From Prevotellamassilia sp. (GTDB taxonomy: Bacteria; Bacteroidota; Bacteroidia; Bacteroidales; Bacteroidaceae): a stretch of 34,343 nucleotides of DNA. This document shows, one piece after another, positions 8,891 to 17,111 of the stretch. The stretch lies in contig VSQE01000018.1 of the NCBI GenBank assembly GCA_009775705.1, positions 1-34,343 on the forward strand, written 5' to 3'. The translations under genes were made by a program, and so were the position numbers. The first letter of the stretch is position 1. The number at the start of each line of letters is the position of its first letter. Below the pieces are notes generated by a model. The model was not told the DNA's origin and ran no database searches. It was given only the letters and a program-made list of their open reading frames with translations.

Positions 8891-9958
8891 ATGAGAAAAA
8901 TGATGATGGCCGTACTTTCGGTCGCTCTGTCCTTGCCCCTCGGCGCGCAGAGCTATAAGGTGACAGGCAAGGCTCCGGCGGGAGTCGGCCGGGTTTATAT
9001 GCGTAACATGGAGTCGCGTACTTCCGACAGTGTGGATGTGGCGCGCGGAACTTTCGTCTTCGAGGGCGATGCCGGCGGAAAGATGCTGGCGCATGTCTAT
9101 ACCGAAGGCGGAAGTCTTGTCCCTGTTGTGCTGGACGGAACGGTGACGGTCGATCTGGAGGCTCTTACCGCTACGGGAACAGTGGAGAACGACAGCCTCA
9201 CGGCCCGCAACAAAGACCTCGCTGTCCATGCGGATAACCTGACACGCATTTTGGCGCCTTACCACGAATTGCGGAAGGCCGGTCAGGAAGTGCCCGATAG
9301 CCTGATGCAAGAGATCGAAAGGAAGTATGAGGAGCAGATGACTCTCATTTCCGCTAAGGTGAAGGACTGCTGCACCCGTAACCCACAGGCATTGTTTCCC
9401 GCTTATTTCCTGATGAAGCAGGCCTCGCAGATGCAGAAAGGCGATGTGCTGGCCATAGTCGATGCGCAGCCGGCTTTCATGAAACTCTCGTACACAGCGC
9501 GGCTCAGGCAGGCGGCCGAGGGATGGCGCCGTCAGATGGAGGGCGCTCCCTTCACCGATGTCGAGATGGCCGATTCGACAGGCACGATGCGCCATTTGTC
9601 CGAGTTTGTAGGCAAGGGCAAGTATGTGCTGGTGGATTTCTGGGCTTCGTGGTGCGGACCCTGCCGTGCGGAGATGCCGGCAGTGAAGGCCGCATACGAG
9701 AAGTACCGTGAAAAAGGTTTCGACATTGTGGGACTTTCCCTCGATAACGACCGCAAGGCCTGGCTCGGAGCCATCCGTCGCATGGGACTTTCCTGGCATC
9801 ATCTGAGCGATCTGAAGGGCTGGGACAGTGTCGGTGCAAGGACCTATGGCGTGAACTCCATACCGGAAACGCTTCTCATCGGTCCCGACGGACGCATCGT
9901 GGCCAGTGGTCTCCGTGGTGAGGAATTGGAGAAAAAACTGGCGGAGATATTCCGGTAA
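8891..9958 (+). CDS. TlpA/ResA-like thioredoxin with N-terminal DUF4369
   Basis: This 355-aa exported protein starts with a signal peptide (MRKMMMAVLSVALSLPLGAQ), followed by a DUF4369 domain (YKVTGKAPAG to about residue 105), a helical linker and a C-terminal AhpC/TSA-thioredoxin fold. The redox motif is WCGPC (Cys255, Cys258), and the expected cis-proline lies in SIPETLLIG. Such periplasmic proteins reduce disulfides or support cytochrome c maturation; Bacteroidetes carry many with unknown partners. I prefer the ATG at 8891 over the GTG two codons upstream. It is monocistronic and ends in a strong terminator. Confidence 0.88.
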   Translation: MRKMMMAVLSVALSLPLGAQSYKVTGKAPAGVGRVYMRNMESRTSDSVDVARGTFVFEGDAGGKMLAHVYTEGGSLVPVVLDGTVTVDLEALTATGTVENDSLTARNKDLAVHADNLTRILAPYHELRKAGQEVPDSLMQEIERKYEEQMTLISAKVKDCCTRNPQALFPAYFLMKQASQMQKGDVLAIVDAQPAFMKLSYTARLRQAAEGWRRQMEGAPFTDVEMADSTGTMRHLSEFVGKGKYVLVDFWASWCGPCRAEMPAVKAAYEKYREKGFDIVGLSLDNDRKAWLGAIRRMGLSWHHLSDLKGWDSVGARTYGVNSIPETLLIGPDGRIVASGLRGEELEKKLAEIFR

Positions 9959-9988
9959 TCAGGTTGCTGATCGTTTCAGAAAAAAGGG

Positions 9989-10025
9989 CCGCGGCGGGAT
10001 GTAAGGAAATCCCGCCGCGGTTTTT
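9989..10025 (+). terminator. Rho-independent terminator after the TlpA-like gene
   Basis: An 11-bp perfect GC-rich stem (9989-9999 with 10010-10020) is followed by T5 (10021-10025). Confidence 0.9.
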
Positions 10026-10131
10026 CGTTCTTATAAGGATTTGTCCCCAAAAGGCCCTGCCTCGTTTCCTGTTTAGCGTCGATAAGCAAAACGGCCGTTT
10101 CCGACCGAATGTAAACGAAGGTTAAACCGCA

Positions 10132-10163
10132 TTTGGATTTCGCCTCTTGATGTAGTATATTTG
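10132..10163 (+). promoter_or_regulatory. Orphan Bacteroides-type promoter
   Basis: TTTG at 10132-10135, a 20-nt gap and TATATTTG at 10156-10163 make a near-ideal promoter. It points into a gene-free stretch: the next gene (10352-11074) is on the opposite strand. Confidence 0.75.
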
Positions 10164-10168
10164 CACCA

Positions 10169-10213
10169 GCAAAGTAGAAGAACCCTGAAAAGCCGCCTAA
10201 CGGGCGTTTTTTT
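10169..10213 (+). ncRNA. Candidate short RNA (~45 nt)
   Basis: A transcript from the orphan promoter would start near 10169 and meet a small GC hairpin (CGCC 10194-10197 with GGCG 10203-10206) followed by T7 (10207-10213). No ORF of useful length lies within. The short RNA and its ends are inference. The rest of this gene-free stretch (10214-10351) shows only a weak 6-bp inverted repeat (10300-10317). Confidence 0.35.
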
Positions 10214-10351
10214 CGTTGCTTAACGTGAAAAAAACTATGTTGTAAAAAAAAGTCTGTTTTTGTTCAAATTCCGAAAAGTCTCAAGGTTAAACTTTCCGGA
10301 CAGACGTTAAAGTCTGTATACAATTTTTTCTGAAAAATATTTCCATAAAGG

Positions 10352-11074
10352 TTATCTGTATGGGTCTTGCTCTTCTTCCTTGTCTTCGTCCTGACGGCCT
10401 GCCTGCCGGGCGCGGCGCAGATAGTTTTCGATAAACGGGTTGCGCATGAAACTGCGGGGAGCTTTCCGTATGATCCGGTCTATCTGGTCGGTGATGACAG
10501 GCGAGGGGAACTGGCTGCACAGAAGGATGAACATTCCGGGACCGAGCACGTTGTTGTAGTTGTCCATCACGAACCTGGTCTCCAATTCCTCCTGTTTCCG
10601 GTTTAGTTCTTCCGCTTCTTTGAGGTACCGGTGTGCTTCCTTCTCGTTCCATTTTCCGCTGCGCATCAGACGGATGCAACAGTGTTCCAGCTCCCACATC
10701 TCGTTTTCCAACCGGTTCCGTTTCTGAAAGAACTTATAAAGTTTGTCGTTCAGCGGACTTCCCGTCACGCGCTGAGCCACCTTGTCCACCTGGACGGTAA
10801 GGTTTCCGTTTTCAATAACCAGCGGCATCATGTTTTCGTTGCCCATATAGAGGTGGGCCAGAACAATGGAATCTACATCGCCCATGAATTGGAAACGTCC
10901 GTGTATGACTTTGCAGGAATCCAGCGCGACCACAGAATTCTCGTTGTTGGAGACGCGCAAATAGAGCATTCTTCCGTCCAGACCGGCCACGGAGGAATTT
11001 CCCGCTATGTTGTATTGTTCGGCGCACGAGCACAGAAGTACCAAAACAGACAATATGCCTATTATCTTGTTCAT
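10352..11074 (-). CDS. DUF4369-containing lipoprotein
   Basis: This 240-aa protein has a lipoprotein signal peptide with the lipobox LLCSC (lipidated Cys near residue 17). Its N-terminal half is DUF4369-like: YNIAGNSSVAGLDGRMLYL, then a DSC motif and LVIENGNLTVQVD, much like the N-terminus of the neighbouring thioredoxin protein. A charged helical region follows, but there is no thioredoxin domain or CxxC. The tail is rich in Lys, Asp and Glu. Many Bacteroidetes carry such thioredoxin-less DUF4369 lipoproteins; function unknown. It has its own promoter on the minus strand. Confidence 0.75.
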   Translation of the reverse strand: MNKIIGILSVLVLLCSCAEQYNIAGNSSVAGLDGRMLYLRVSNNENSVVALDSCKVIHGRFQFMGDVDSIVLAHLYMGNENMMPLVIENGNLTVQVDKVAQRVTGSPLNDKLYKFFQKRNRLENEMWELEHCCIRLMRSGKWNEKEAHRYLKEAEELNRKQEELETRFVMDNYNNVLGPGMFILLCSQFPSPVITDQIDRIIRKAPRSFMRNPFIENYLRRARQAGRQDEDKEEEQDPYR

Positions 11075-11104
11075 TCTTTTCTACATCTTCATTCTGTCTG
11101 TTCG

Positions 11105-11112
11105 CAAATATA
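11105..11112 (-). promoter_or_regulatory. -7 box for the DUF4369 lipoprotein gene
   Basis: The minus strand reads TATATTTG, 30 nt upstream of the ATG at 11072-11074. No clear -33 TTTG is visible. Confidence 0.55.
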
Positions 11113-11216
11113 CCATCTTCTGCGAAATAAAGGCTGTAATGAAACGTTAGAATAAATGAAATAAAACTTTTTTTTGATTTCAGGGACGAAGTGTAAAAAA
11201 AAGTAATTTTTCGGGA

Positions 11217-11582
11217 TTATTCCTTTGCGGCGGGCAGCCGGAAAGCCGTATAGGCCTCAAATACAACGGCTATAGTCAGTGTGATTTTCCATTCGTCAGC
11301 CAGAGAAGGCCCGATGCGCAACTCTTTCATGAGCATCAGTGCGCCCGTCACGAGCAGCAGGATGGCTCCGAAAAGCTGTTGGCGGCGCAGGCGGCGGATG
11401 CGCCAGTCGTCGCCGTTGTAGCGGGCCAGCATCTGCATGGAGGCGAAAAGGACGGCTCCGGCGGAAAAGACGTAGGGTGCCGCTTCCCGGACGGAGGAGA
11501 GCAGAGGCAAAGCCGCTCCCGCCACGAGCAGGATGCCGCCGGCCATGTAAAGCAGGTTCTGTAAAGGGGAAAGTTTTTTCAT
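11217..11582 (-). CDS. Small four-helix membrane protein, unknown function
   Basis: This 121-aa protein has about four predicted membrane helices (LLYMAGGILLVAGAALPLL, YVFSAGAVLFASMQML, LFGAILLLVTGALMLM, ITLTIAVVFEAYTAF) with a basic stretch RIRRLRRQQ between the second and third. It is probably an inner-membrane protein. I do not recognise a named family. It begins 11 nt after the stop of the DivIC-like gene and is likely co-transcribed with it. Confidence 0.65.
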   Translation of the reverse strand: MKKLSPLQNLLYMAGGILLVAGAALPLLSSVREAAPYVFSAGAVLFASMQMLARYNGDDWRIRRLRRQQLFGAILLLVTGALMLMKELRIGPSLADEWKITLTIAVVFEAYTAFRLPAAKE

Positions 11583-11593
11583 GTTGTAGGTTT

Positions 11594-11905
11594 TCAGTCT
11601 TGTTTGGTCTCGTCAATGACATATACGTCCTCGTCCGCCGTCTTCATGAACAGGCGGACGCGGGCCACCTTCTCCACCGCTTCGGGGCAGGATTGCAATT
11701 CGGCAAGCTCCCGGCTGTCGCGGGCATATTTTTCGTCATATTTCTGAATCTCGGCTTTGAGTTTCTCATTGTTTTTGTGCAGTTTGTATCTGATCCAGAA
11801 ACTGTTGGTGTCAAGGATTCCTGCGATGATGAGAAAGGCGGCGAGTGTCCACAGGTATTTGTGGTGCCACACGGCCCGGACCGCATGTTTCAGTTTAAGC
11901 CCCAT
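11594..11905 (-). CDS. DivIC/FtsL-like septum formation initiator
   Basis: This 103-aa single-pass protein has a short basic cytoplasmic N-terminus, a membrane helix near residues 18-34 and a predicted coiled coil rich in Lys and Glu (YKLHKNNEKLKAEIQKYDEKY). It ends with the family-like CPEAVEKVARVRLFMKTADEDVYVI, matching the late EKxAREkl..k.deevyvi region of DivIC. These proteins join FtsQ/FtsB-type complexes at the division septum. I chose the ATG at 11903-11905 because the predicted transcript starts between it and the further-upstream in-frame starts. Confidence 0.8.
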   Translation of the reverse strand: MGLKLKHAVRAVWHHKYLWTLAAFLIIAGILDTNSFWIRYKLHKNNEKLKAEIQKYDEKYARDSRELAELQSCPEAVEKVARVRLFMKTADEDVYVIDETKQD

Positions 11906-11935
11906 AATTCTATTGCGATATGTTTGAACGTCCCG

Positions 11936-11943
11936 CAAATATA
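11936..11943 (-). promoter_or_regulatory. -7 box for the DivIC-like operon
   Basis: The minus strand reads TATATTTG, 30 nt before the ATG of the DivIC-like gene. The -33 element is not obvious. Confidence 0.6.
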
Positions 11944-12086
11944 AGGATTTAAATTGATATGGCGGGAATATAGACCCAGCCATAATAATAATCAGTTCTT
12001 TTTTTATAAGGTGAAGATTTTTTTACGATATTTGCCATTGATAATAAATCTGAAAGGTAAGGAACTGAAATCAACCGTCTGAGAAT

Positions 12087-12102
12087 AGTTTCGGCCGAAA
12101 CT
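12087..12102. promoter_or_regulatory. 16-bp perfect palindrome before the cas operon
   Basis: AGTTTCGGCCGAAACT is a perfect palindrome 15 nt upstream of the regulator's start codon. It is GC-richer than its AT-rich surroundings and is the natural candidate operator for the downstream winged-helix protein. A weak -7-like GATATTTG lies upstream at 12027-12034. The operator role is inference. Confidence 0.5.
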
Positions 12103-12117
12103 TAGATGTATTAATTA

Positions 12118-12657
12118 ATGGTTATTGTGATGGATGACAGTGTAAGGGATAAGCTTGTTAAGATATTTGGCAAGCAAATACTGAGTGTTGGTCATGAGCG
12201 TCTTATGGTATTGAATATTGCATGTACTGATGGATTTGTTACTAATGAGAGGCTTCGTTCCGTGCTTAATATTCACAAGGCTGAGATAGCCGATTTACTT
12301 AAAGACATGTGCTGTTCTGATTTGCTGATTGCGGAGGGACGTGGTAGAGGAACAAAATACCGACTTCCCGATTTTGTCCCAAACATGGCAACCTCTGTCC
12401 CAAACATGGCAACCTCTGTCCCAAACATGGCAACCTCCAAGAAGAAAATGAACTCAGAAGAGTTCAAGGAACTCATAAAGAGCAAAGCAGCAGAATGGAT
12501 TTCTTTGGAAGAATTGGCAGTATCAGTAAACAGAAGTCATAAGTATTTGCGAACTAACATCATTCCACGTCTGATGGAGGAGGGAGTTCTGGAAATGTTG
12601 TTTCCCGGTATTCCTAATCATCCGCGGCAAAAATACAAATCAATAGATGGAAAATAA
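12118..12657 (+). CDS. Double winged-helix DNA-binding protein encoded upstream of cas12a
   Basis: This 179-aa protein looks like two winged-helix domains joined by a repeat linker. The first (about 20-85) has the look of the C-terminal domain of COG2865/AlbA_2-type ATP-binding regulators: VTNERLRSVLNIHKAEIADL, then LLIAEGRGRGTKYRL as wing. The linker is three tandem VPNMATS heptapeptides (residues 87-107). The second winged helix spans about 112-170. Such repeat linkers occur in COG2865 proteins, but here the N-terminal ATP-binding part is absent. An in-frame ATG at 12130 is an alternative start. Its stop overlaps the first possible cas12a start by 11 nt. I infer a transcriptional regulator of the cas operon; a link to defence is not shown by sequence. 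Confidence 0.7.
   Translation: MVIVMDDSVRDKLVKIFGKQILSVGHERLMVLNIACTDGFVTNERLRSVLNIHKAEIADLLKDMCCSDLLIAEGRGRGTKYRLPDFVPNMATSVPNMATSVPNMATSKKKMNSEEFKELIKSKAAEWISLEELAVSVNRSHKYLRTNIIPRLMEEGVLEMLFPGIPNHPRQKYKSIDGK
12376..12438 (+). repeat. Three tandem 21-nt repeats within the regulator gene
   Basis: Copies at 12376-12396, 12397-12417 and 12418-12438 are identical except for the last base. Each encodes VPNMATS. Near-perfect identity suggests recent expansion and possible in-frame copy-number change by slippage. Confidence 0.95.
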
Positions 12658-15600
12658 AAAACTTGAAATAATGAATGTATTTAATCAGTTTACAGGATTG
12701 TACTCTTTGAGCAAGACTCTTCGGTTTGAACTTCGGCCGATAGGAAAGACATTAGAACACATAGAGAAAAAAAGACTTATTGCACAGGATGAGCAGAGGG
12801 CGCGCGAATATGAAAAGGTAAAGGATATTATAGATCGATATCATAGAAAATTTATACACATGTGTCTCAGTGGCCTTAAGCTGAAACTGAATTCAGATGG
12901 TGGCGATGATTCGTTGGAGGATTACGTGAAGATTATTTCTTTGGACAAACGGAAAGAAAAGGAAGAAAAGCAGTTTAGTAAAATCAAGAGTAATCTGCGA
13001 AAACAGATTGTAGAGGCTTTCAAGAGTGGGGCTACGTATGGAGATTTGTTTAAGAAAGAACTTATTAAGAACCACCTTATACATATAGCTGAATCAGAGG
13101 AAGAAAAGTTTATGATTGAAAACTTCAGTAAGTTTACCACTTACTTTACCGGTTTTCATGAGAATCGTAAAAACATGTATTTGGAAGAAGAAAAGTCGAC
13201 AGCGATTGCCTACCGCCTGATAAACGAGAACTTGCCGATCTTTTACGACAATATGCAGTCTTTCAAGAAAATTGCAGGGAGTGAGGTGGCGGCCCATTTT
13301 GTTGAAATAGAAACTGTTTATCAAGAATATCTTAAATATCTTAATGTTGGGCATATAAGTGAGATATTCAGTTTGGATTATTTTACAAATGTGCTCACGC
13401 AAGAGCAAATAGAAGTTTATAATTGTATTATCGGAGGCCGTGTTGAAGATGGCGTAAAATTGAAGGGTATAAATGAGTATGTGAATCTTTATAATCAGCA
13501 ACAGAGAGACCGGAAAGAACGCTTGCCATTGCTGAAACCGTTATACAAGATGATACTCAGTGATAAAGTTGATGTCTCTTGGCTACCGGAGAAGTTTGAG
13601 AGTGACGAGGAAATGATAGGGGCAATAAATGGATTAATTAATGATTTGCAGCCGGTATTATATAGTGATAACGATAAGTCGCTAAAATATTTGTTACAAC
13701 ATATCGGTGAATATGACTTGTCACGAATATACATATCTAACGATTTAGGGCTTACCGATATCTCTCAACAGATGTTTGGGCAGTATGATGTTTTCACGAA
13801 GGGCATAAAGGATGAAAAACGTCAGCATGCAACTCCTACAAAGAAAGAGAGAGATAATGCGGAATTATATGAGGAAAGGATAAACAAGTTGTTCAAGTTA
13901 GAAAAGAGTTTTTCTATTGCTTATCTGAATAGTATCAGTGGTAAGACACAAACGATAGAGGCGTATTTTGCAAGTCTTGGTGCTTATGACAGAAACGGAG
14001 AACAACGAAATATATTTACTCAGATCGAGAAGGCACGTGTTGCCGCCGCTGATATACTTGCGGGAAAGCATACGAACTTGAATCAGTCAAAAAGTGATAT
14101 AAAATTTATCAAGGATTTGCTGGATGCTTTCAAGGCTTTACAGCATTTCGTAAAGCCTCTGCTTGGTAGCGGTGATGAAGCGGATAAGGATAACGCTTTT
14201 TACGCAAAACTGCGTGAGGTCTGGGAAGCATTGACTTTCATAACACCTTTATACAATAAAGTGCGAAATAGGCTAACTTGCAAACCGTATAGTGAAGAGA
14301 AATTCAAATTAAATTTTGAGAATAATGGAAATTTGCTTGGAGGATGGGTTGATAGTCAGACGAAGTCGGATAACGGTACTCAATACGGCGGATACATATT
14401 CAGAAAGAAAAATTCAATAGGTGAATACGATTTCTATTTAGGAATATCTGCCGATACCAAACTGTTCCGCAAAGATGATTCTGTTATAAACGATGGAACG
14501 CTATATGAGCGTCTCGACTATTACCAAGTTAAGAGTCATACTATTTTTGGAGCAAGTTACCATGGGAATTATGATGTCGATGCAAATAGCTTGTTTGAAG
14601 CATTCCATGATGAAATAATTAAACAGGAACTCGACACATCCTTTCTAAGGAAGGATAAGGAAACAATTATTGGCTATTTAAAGCGCATTAAAAAAACAGA
14701 TTCTCAAACTTACAATATATTACTGAAATCAGAGATTATAGAAAATAAGTATTCTGAAATGAAGCAACATATTCTTGCCACTCTTGCTTCATTAAGCCGT
14801 GTGCCAGCTGCTGTTGAAATTTCAAAAAGAAAAGAGCTGAGCATTGAAGAGCTTTTTGATGAAATCAGTAAGATGCCGTCTAAGTCTTTTGGATTTTTTC
14901 CTGTAAAAATAGAGGATGTTACCCATGCTAATGGAAGAGAAGTAAAACCTCTGTTTCTCTTTAAAATTAGCAACAAGGATCTGGCATATGCAGAAAAACA
15001 TTCAAAAGGATTAAGAAAAAGCCGTGGAACAGACAACTTACATACTATGTATTTTAAGGTATTACTATCAATGATACAAGGTACGTATGATATAGGGACA
15101 GGTGAGGTTTTCTATAGAAAACATACTCATGAACTTGCAGAGAATACCGCCAGACATAAGGCAAATCAACCCATAAAAAATAAGAATAAAGCTAATAGAA
15201 CACAAGAAAGTGTTTTCCCATATGAGATTATAAAAGATAGAAGATATACTTGTGATAAATTTCAATTTCATTTGTCAATAATAACAAACTACAATAGTCC
15301 TAAAACGGCTGATGTAAATAAACTCGTCCATGATGCTATCCGTAATGGTGAAATAGAACATATCATCGGCATTGATCGTGGTGAACGTCATCTCCTTTAT
15401 TTGTCGTTGATAGATTTGAAAGGAAATATCATCAAACAGTTCATGCTAAACGAAATTATCAATGAGTATAATGGTCATACACATTCCACCAATTATAAGG
15501 ATTTGCTTGTCTCTCGTGAAGGTGACCGCAATGAGGCACGTCGTAACTGGCAGAAGATAGAGAATATAAAAGAGATAAAAGAAGGCTATCTTAGTCAGGT

Positions 15601-16549
15601 AGTTCACATTATAGCCAAGATGATGGTGGAGTATAAAGCTATCGTTGTATTGGAGGATTTGAATGGGGGCTTTATGCGTGGGCGTCAGAAAATAGAACGA
15701 CAGGTATATGAGAAGTTTGAGAAAATGCTTATTGACAAATTGAATTTCTATGTCGACAAACAAAAAGATACAGATGATATAGGCGGTGTACTTCATCCCC
15801 TCCAGCTTACAAACAAGTTTGAAAGTTTCCGCAAATTAGGAAAACAAAGTGGCTGGCTGTTTTATATTCCCGCATGGAATACGAGTAAGATGGATCCGGT
15901 TACGGGGTTTGTCAATATGCATGATACACGCTATGAGAATGCAGACAAGGCACGCTGTTTCTTCTTAAAATTCGATGTCATACGCTATAATGTAGAGAAA
16001 AACTGGTTTGAGTTTACCTTTGATTACAATAATTTTCATAAAAAGGCTGAGGGGACGCAGACGAAATGGACATTGTGTACATACGGCACACGCATAAAAA
16101 CATTCCGCAATCCAAAGAAGAATAATCAGTGGGATAGTGAAAAAGTTATACTTACGGATGAGTTTAAGGAGGTTTTTGCTGATGCCGGGATAGACATAAC
16201 TGGCAATCTGAAGGAAGCAATCTGTTCTCTTACGGAAAAGAAATATCTCGAACCGTTAATGCACTTGATGAAATTGTTGCTGCAAATGCGTAACAGTGAG
16301 ACAAGAACCGAGGTTGACTATATTCTTTCACCGGTAGCTGATGCAGACGGTAACTTCTATGACAGTCGTAAGAATATTGCTACTTTGCCAAAAGATGCAG
16401 ACGCGAACGGCGCATACAATATTGCCCGGAAAGGATTGTGGGCGATACGTAAAATCCAGACAACGCCGATTGGAGAAAAGCTGAATCTTGCCATCTCAAA
16501 TAAAGAATGGTTGCAGTTTGCCCAGCAAAAGCCTTATCTTGATGAGTGA
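12647..16549 (+). CDS. cas12a: Type V-A CRISPR effector nuclease Cas12a (Cpf1)
   Basis: This 1300-aa protein is a full-length Cas12a, the single RNA-guided effector that processes pre-crRNA and cuts target DNA. It opens with FNQFTGLYSLSKTLRFELRP, as the family does. The crRNA-processing triad aligns with FnCas12a H843/K852/K869 as H837, K846 and K863. RuvC I is GIDRGERHLLYLSLID (D910), RuvC II VVLEDLNGGF (E1003) and RuvC III DADANGAYNIARKGL (D1252). The Nuc-domain Arg is R1215 in LLQMRNSE. The region around GGWVDSQTKSDNGTQYGG (from W567) matches what I recall of Prevotella disiens Cas12a. ATG 12671 (MNVFNQF, 1292 aa) is an equally good start. Codon use is AT-rich compared with flanking genes, consistent with transfer. 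Confidence 0.98.
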   Translation: MENKKLEIMNVFNQFTGLYSLSKTLRFELRPIGKTLEHIEKKRLIAQDEQRAREYEKVKDIIDRYHRKFIHMCLSGLKLKLNSDGGDDSLEDYVKIISLDKRKEKEEKQFSKIKSNLRKQIVEAFKSGATYGDLFKKELIKNHLIHIAESEEEKFMIENFSKFTTYFTGFHENRKNMYLEEEKSTAIAYRLINENLPIFYDNMQSFKKIAGSEVAAHFVEIETVYQEYLKYLNVGHISEIFSLDYFTNVLTQEQIEVYNCIIGGRVEDGVKLKGINEYVNLYNQQQRDRKERLPLLKPLYKMILSDKVDVSWLPEKFESDEEMIGAINGLINDLQPVLYSDNDKSLKYLLQHIGEYDLSRIYISNDLGLTDISQQMFGQYDVFTKGIKDEKRQHATPTKKERDNAELYEERINKLFKLEKSFSIAYLNSISGKTQTIEAYFASLGAYDRNGEQRNIFTQIEKARVAAADILAGKHTNLNQSKSDIKFIKDLLDAFKALQHFVKPLLGSGDEADKDNAFYAKLREVWEALTFITPLYNKVRNRLTCKPYSEEKFKLNFENNGNLLGGWVDSQTKSDNGTQYGGYIFRKKNSIGEYDFYLGISADTKLFRKDDSVINDGTLYERLDYYQVKSHTIFGASYHGNYDVDANSLFEAFHDEIIKQELDTSFLRKDKETIIGYLKRIKKTDSQTYNILLKSEIIENKYSEMKQHILATLASLSRVPAAVEISKRKELSIEELFDEISKMPSKSFGFFPVKIEDVTHANGREVKPLFLFKISNKDLAYAEKHSKGLRKSRGTDNLHTMYFKVLLSMIQGTYDIGTGEVFYRKHTHELAENTARHKANQPIKNKNKANRTQESVFPYEIIKDRRYTCDKFQFHLSIITNYNSPKTADVNKLVHDAIRNGEIEHIIGIDRGERHLLYLSLIDLKGNIIKQFMLNEIINEYNGHTHSTNYKDLLVSREGDRNEARRNWQKIENIKEIKEGYLSQVVHIIAKMMVEYKAIVVLEDLNGGFMRGRQKIERQVYEKFEKMLIDKLNFYVDKQKDTDDIGGVLHPLQLTNKFESFRKLGKQSGWLFYIPAWNTSKMDPVTGFVNMHDTRYENADKARCFFLKFDVIRYNVEKNWFEFTFDYNNFHKKAEGTQTKWTLCTYGTRIKTFRNPKKNNQWDSEKVILTDEFKEVFADAGIDITGNLKEAICSLTEKKYLEPLMHLMKLLLQMRNSETRTEVDYILSPVADADGNFYDSRKNIATLPKDADANGAYNIARKGLWAIRKIQTTPIGEKLNLAISNKEWLQFAQQKPYLDE

Positions 16550-17111
16550 GTATATATCCATATCAACGCTCAATGATTTCATCTTCTGTCCGTACTCCAT
16601 ATACCTCCATAATGTGTATATGGAGACGGACGAGACGATGTATCATGCCACACCTCAGACACGCGGGCGGTCAGCGCATGCGACTGTGGACAAAAAGACA
16701 GCCAGTAACCGCGCTGATGATATACTTTCATTGCCGGTATATTCTGAAGAGTATGGTCTTATGGGCAAAATAGACGTATATAAACGTAAGGATCGCAAAC
16801 TCATTGAACGCAAGTATCGATTGAAACAAATATTCCAAGGACAGATATATCAGTTATGGGCACAGATGCTCTGTATGAAGGAAATGGGGTATGCAGTGGA
16901 AGAAATAGCTTTTTACGAGATGTCTACCAATAAGATGATTCCGATACCGATGCCCGGTGATGAAGAACTTCGGATGTTCAAGAACTTCATCGAAAGATTT
17001 CGCGAATACAATCCGGCGGAGACTTCAATCGCGATTAATCGGAACAAATGCCGTCATTGCATATATTGCAGTTTGTGTGACAAAACAACTGAAGACAATG
17101 TTTACCAATAA
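16542..17111 (+). CDS. cas4: CRISPR-associated exonuclease Cas4
   Basis: This 189-aa RecB-family nuclease trims prespacers and helps select PAM and orientation during adaptation with Cas1-Cas2. It has a Cys near the N-terminus (FCPYS, C16) and a C-terminal Cys cluster CRHCIYCSLC (C170, C173, C176, C179) for a 4Fe-4S cluster. The nuclease core has H46, D78 (GKIDVY) and the ExK pair E89/K91 (IERKYR). The ATG at 16542 overlaps the cas12a stop by 8 nt and gives MSEYISISTLNDFIFCPYS, the normal family start; the frame is open further upstream only inside cas12a. Confidence 0.95.
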   Translation: MSEYISISTLNDFIFCPYSIYLHNVYMETDETMYHATPQTRGRSAHATVDKKTASNRADDILSLPVYSEEYGLMGKIDVYKRKDRKLIERKYRLKQIFQGQIYQLWAQMLCMKEMGYAVEEIAFYEMSTNKMIPIPMPGDEELRMFKNFIERFREYNPAETSIAINRNKCRHCIYCSLCDKTTEDNVYQ

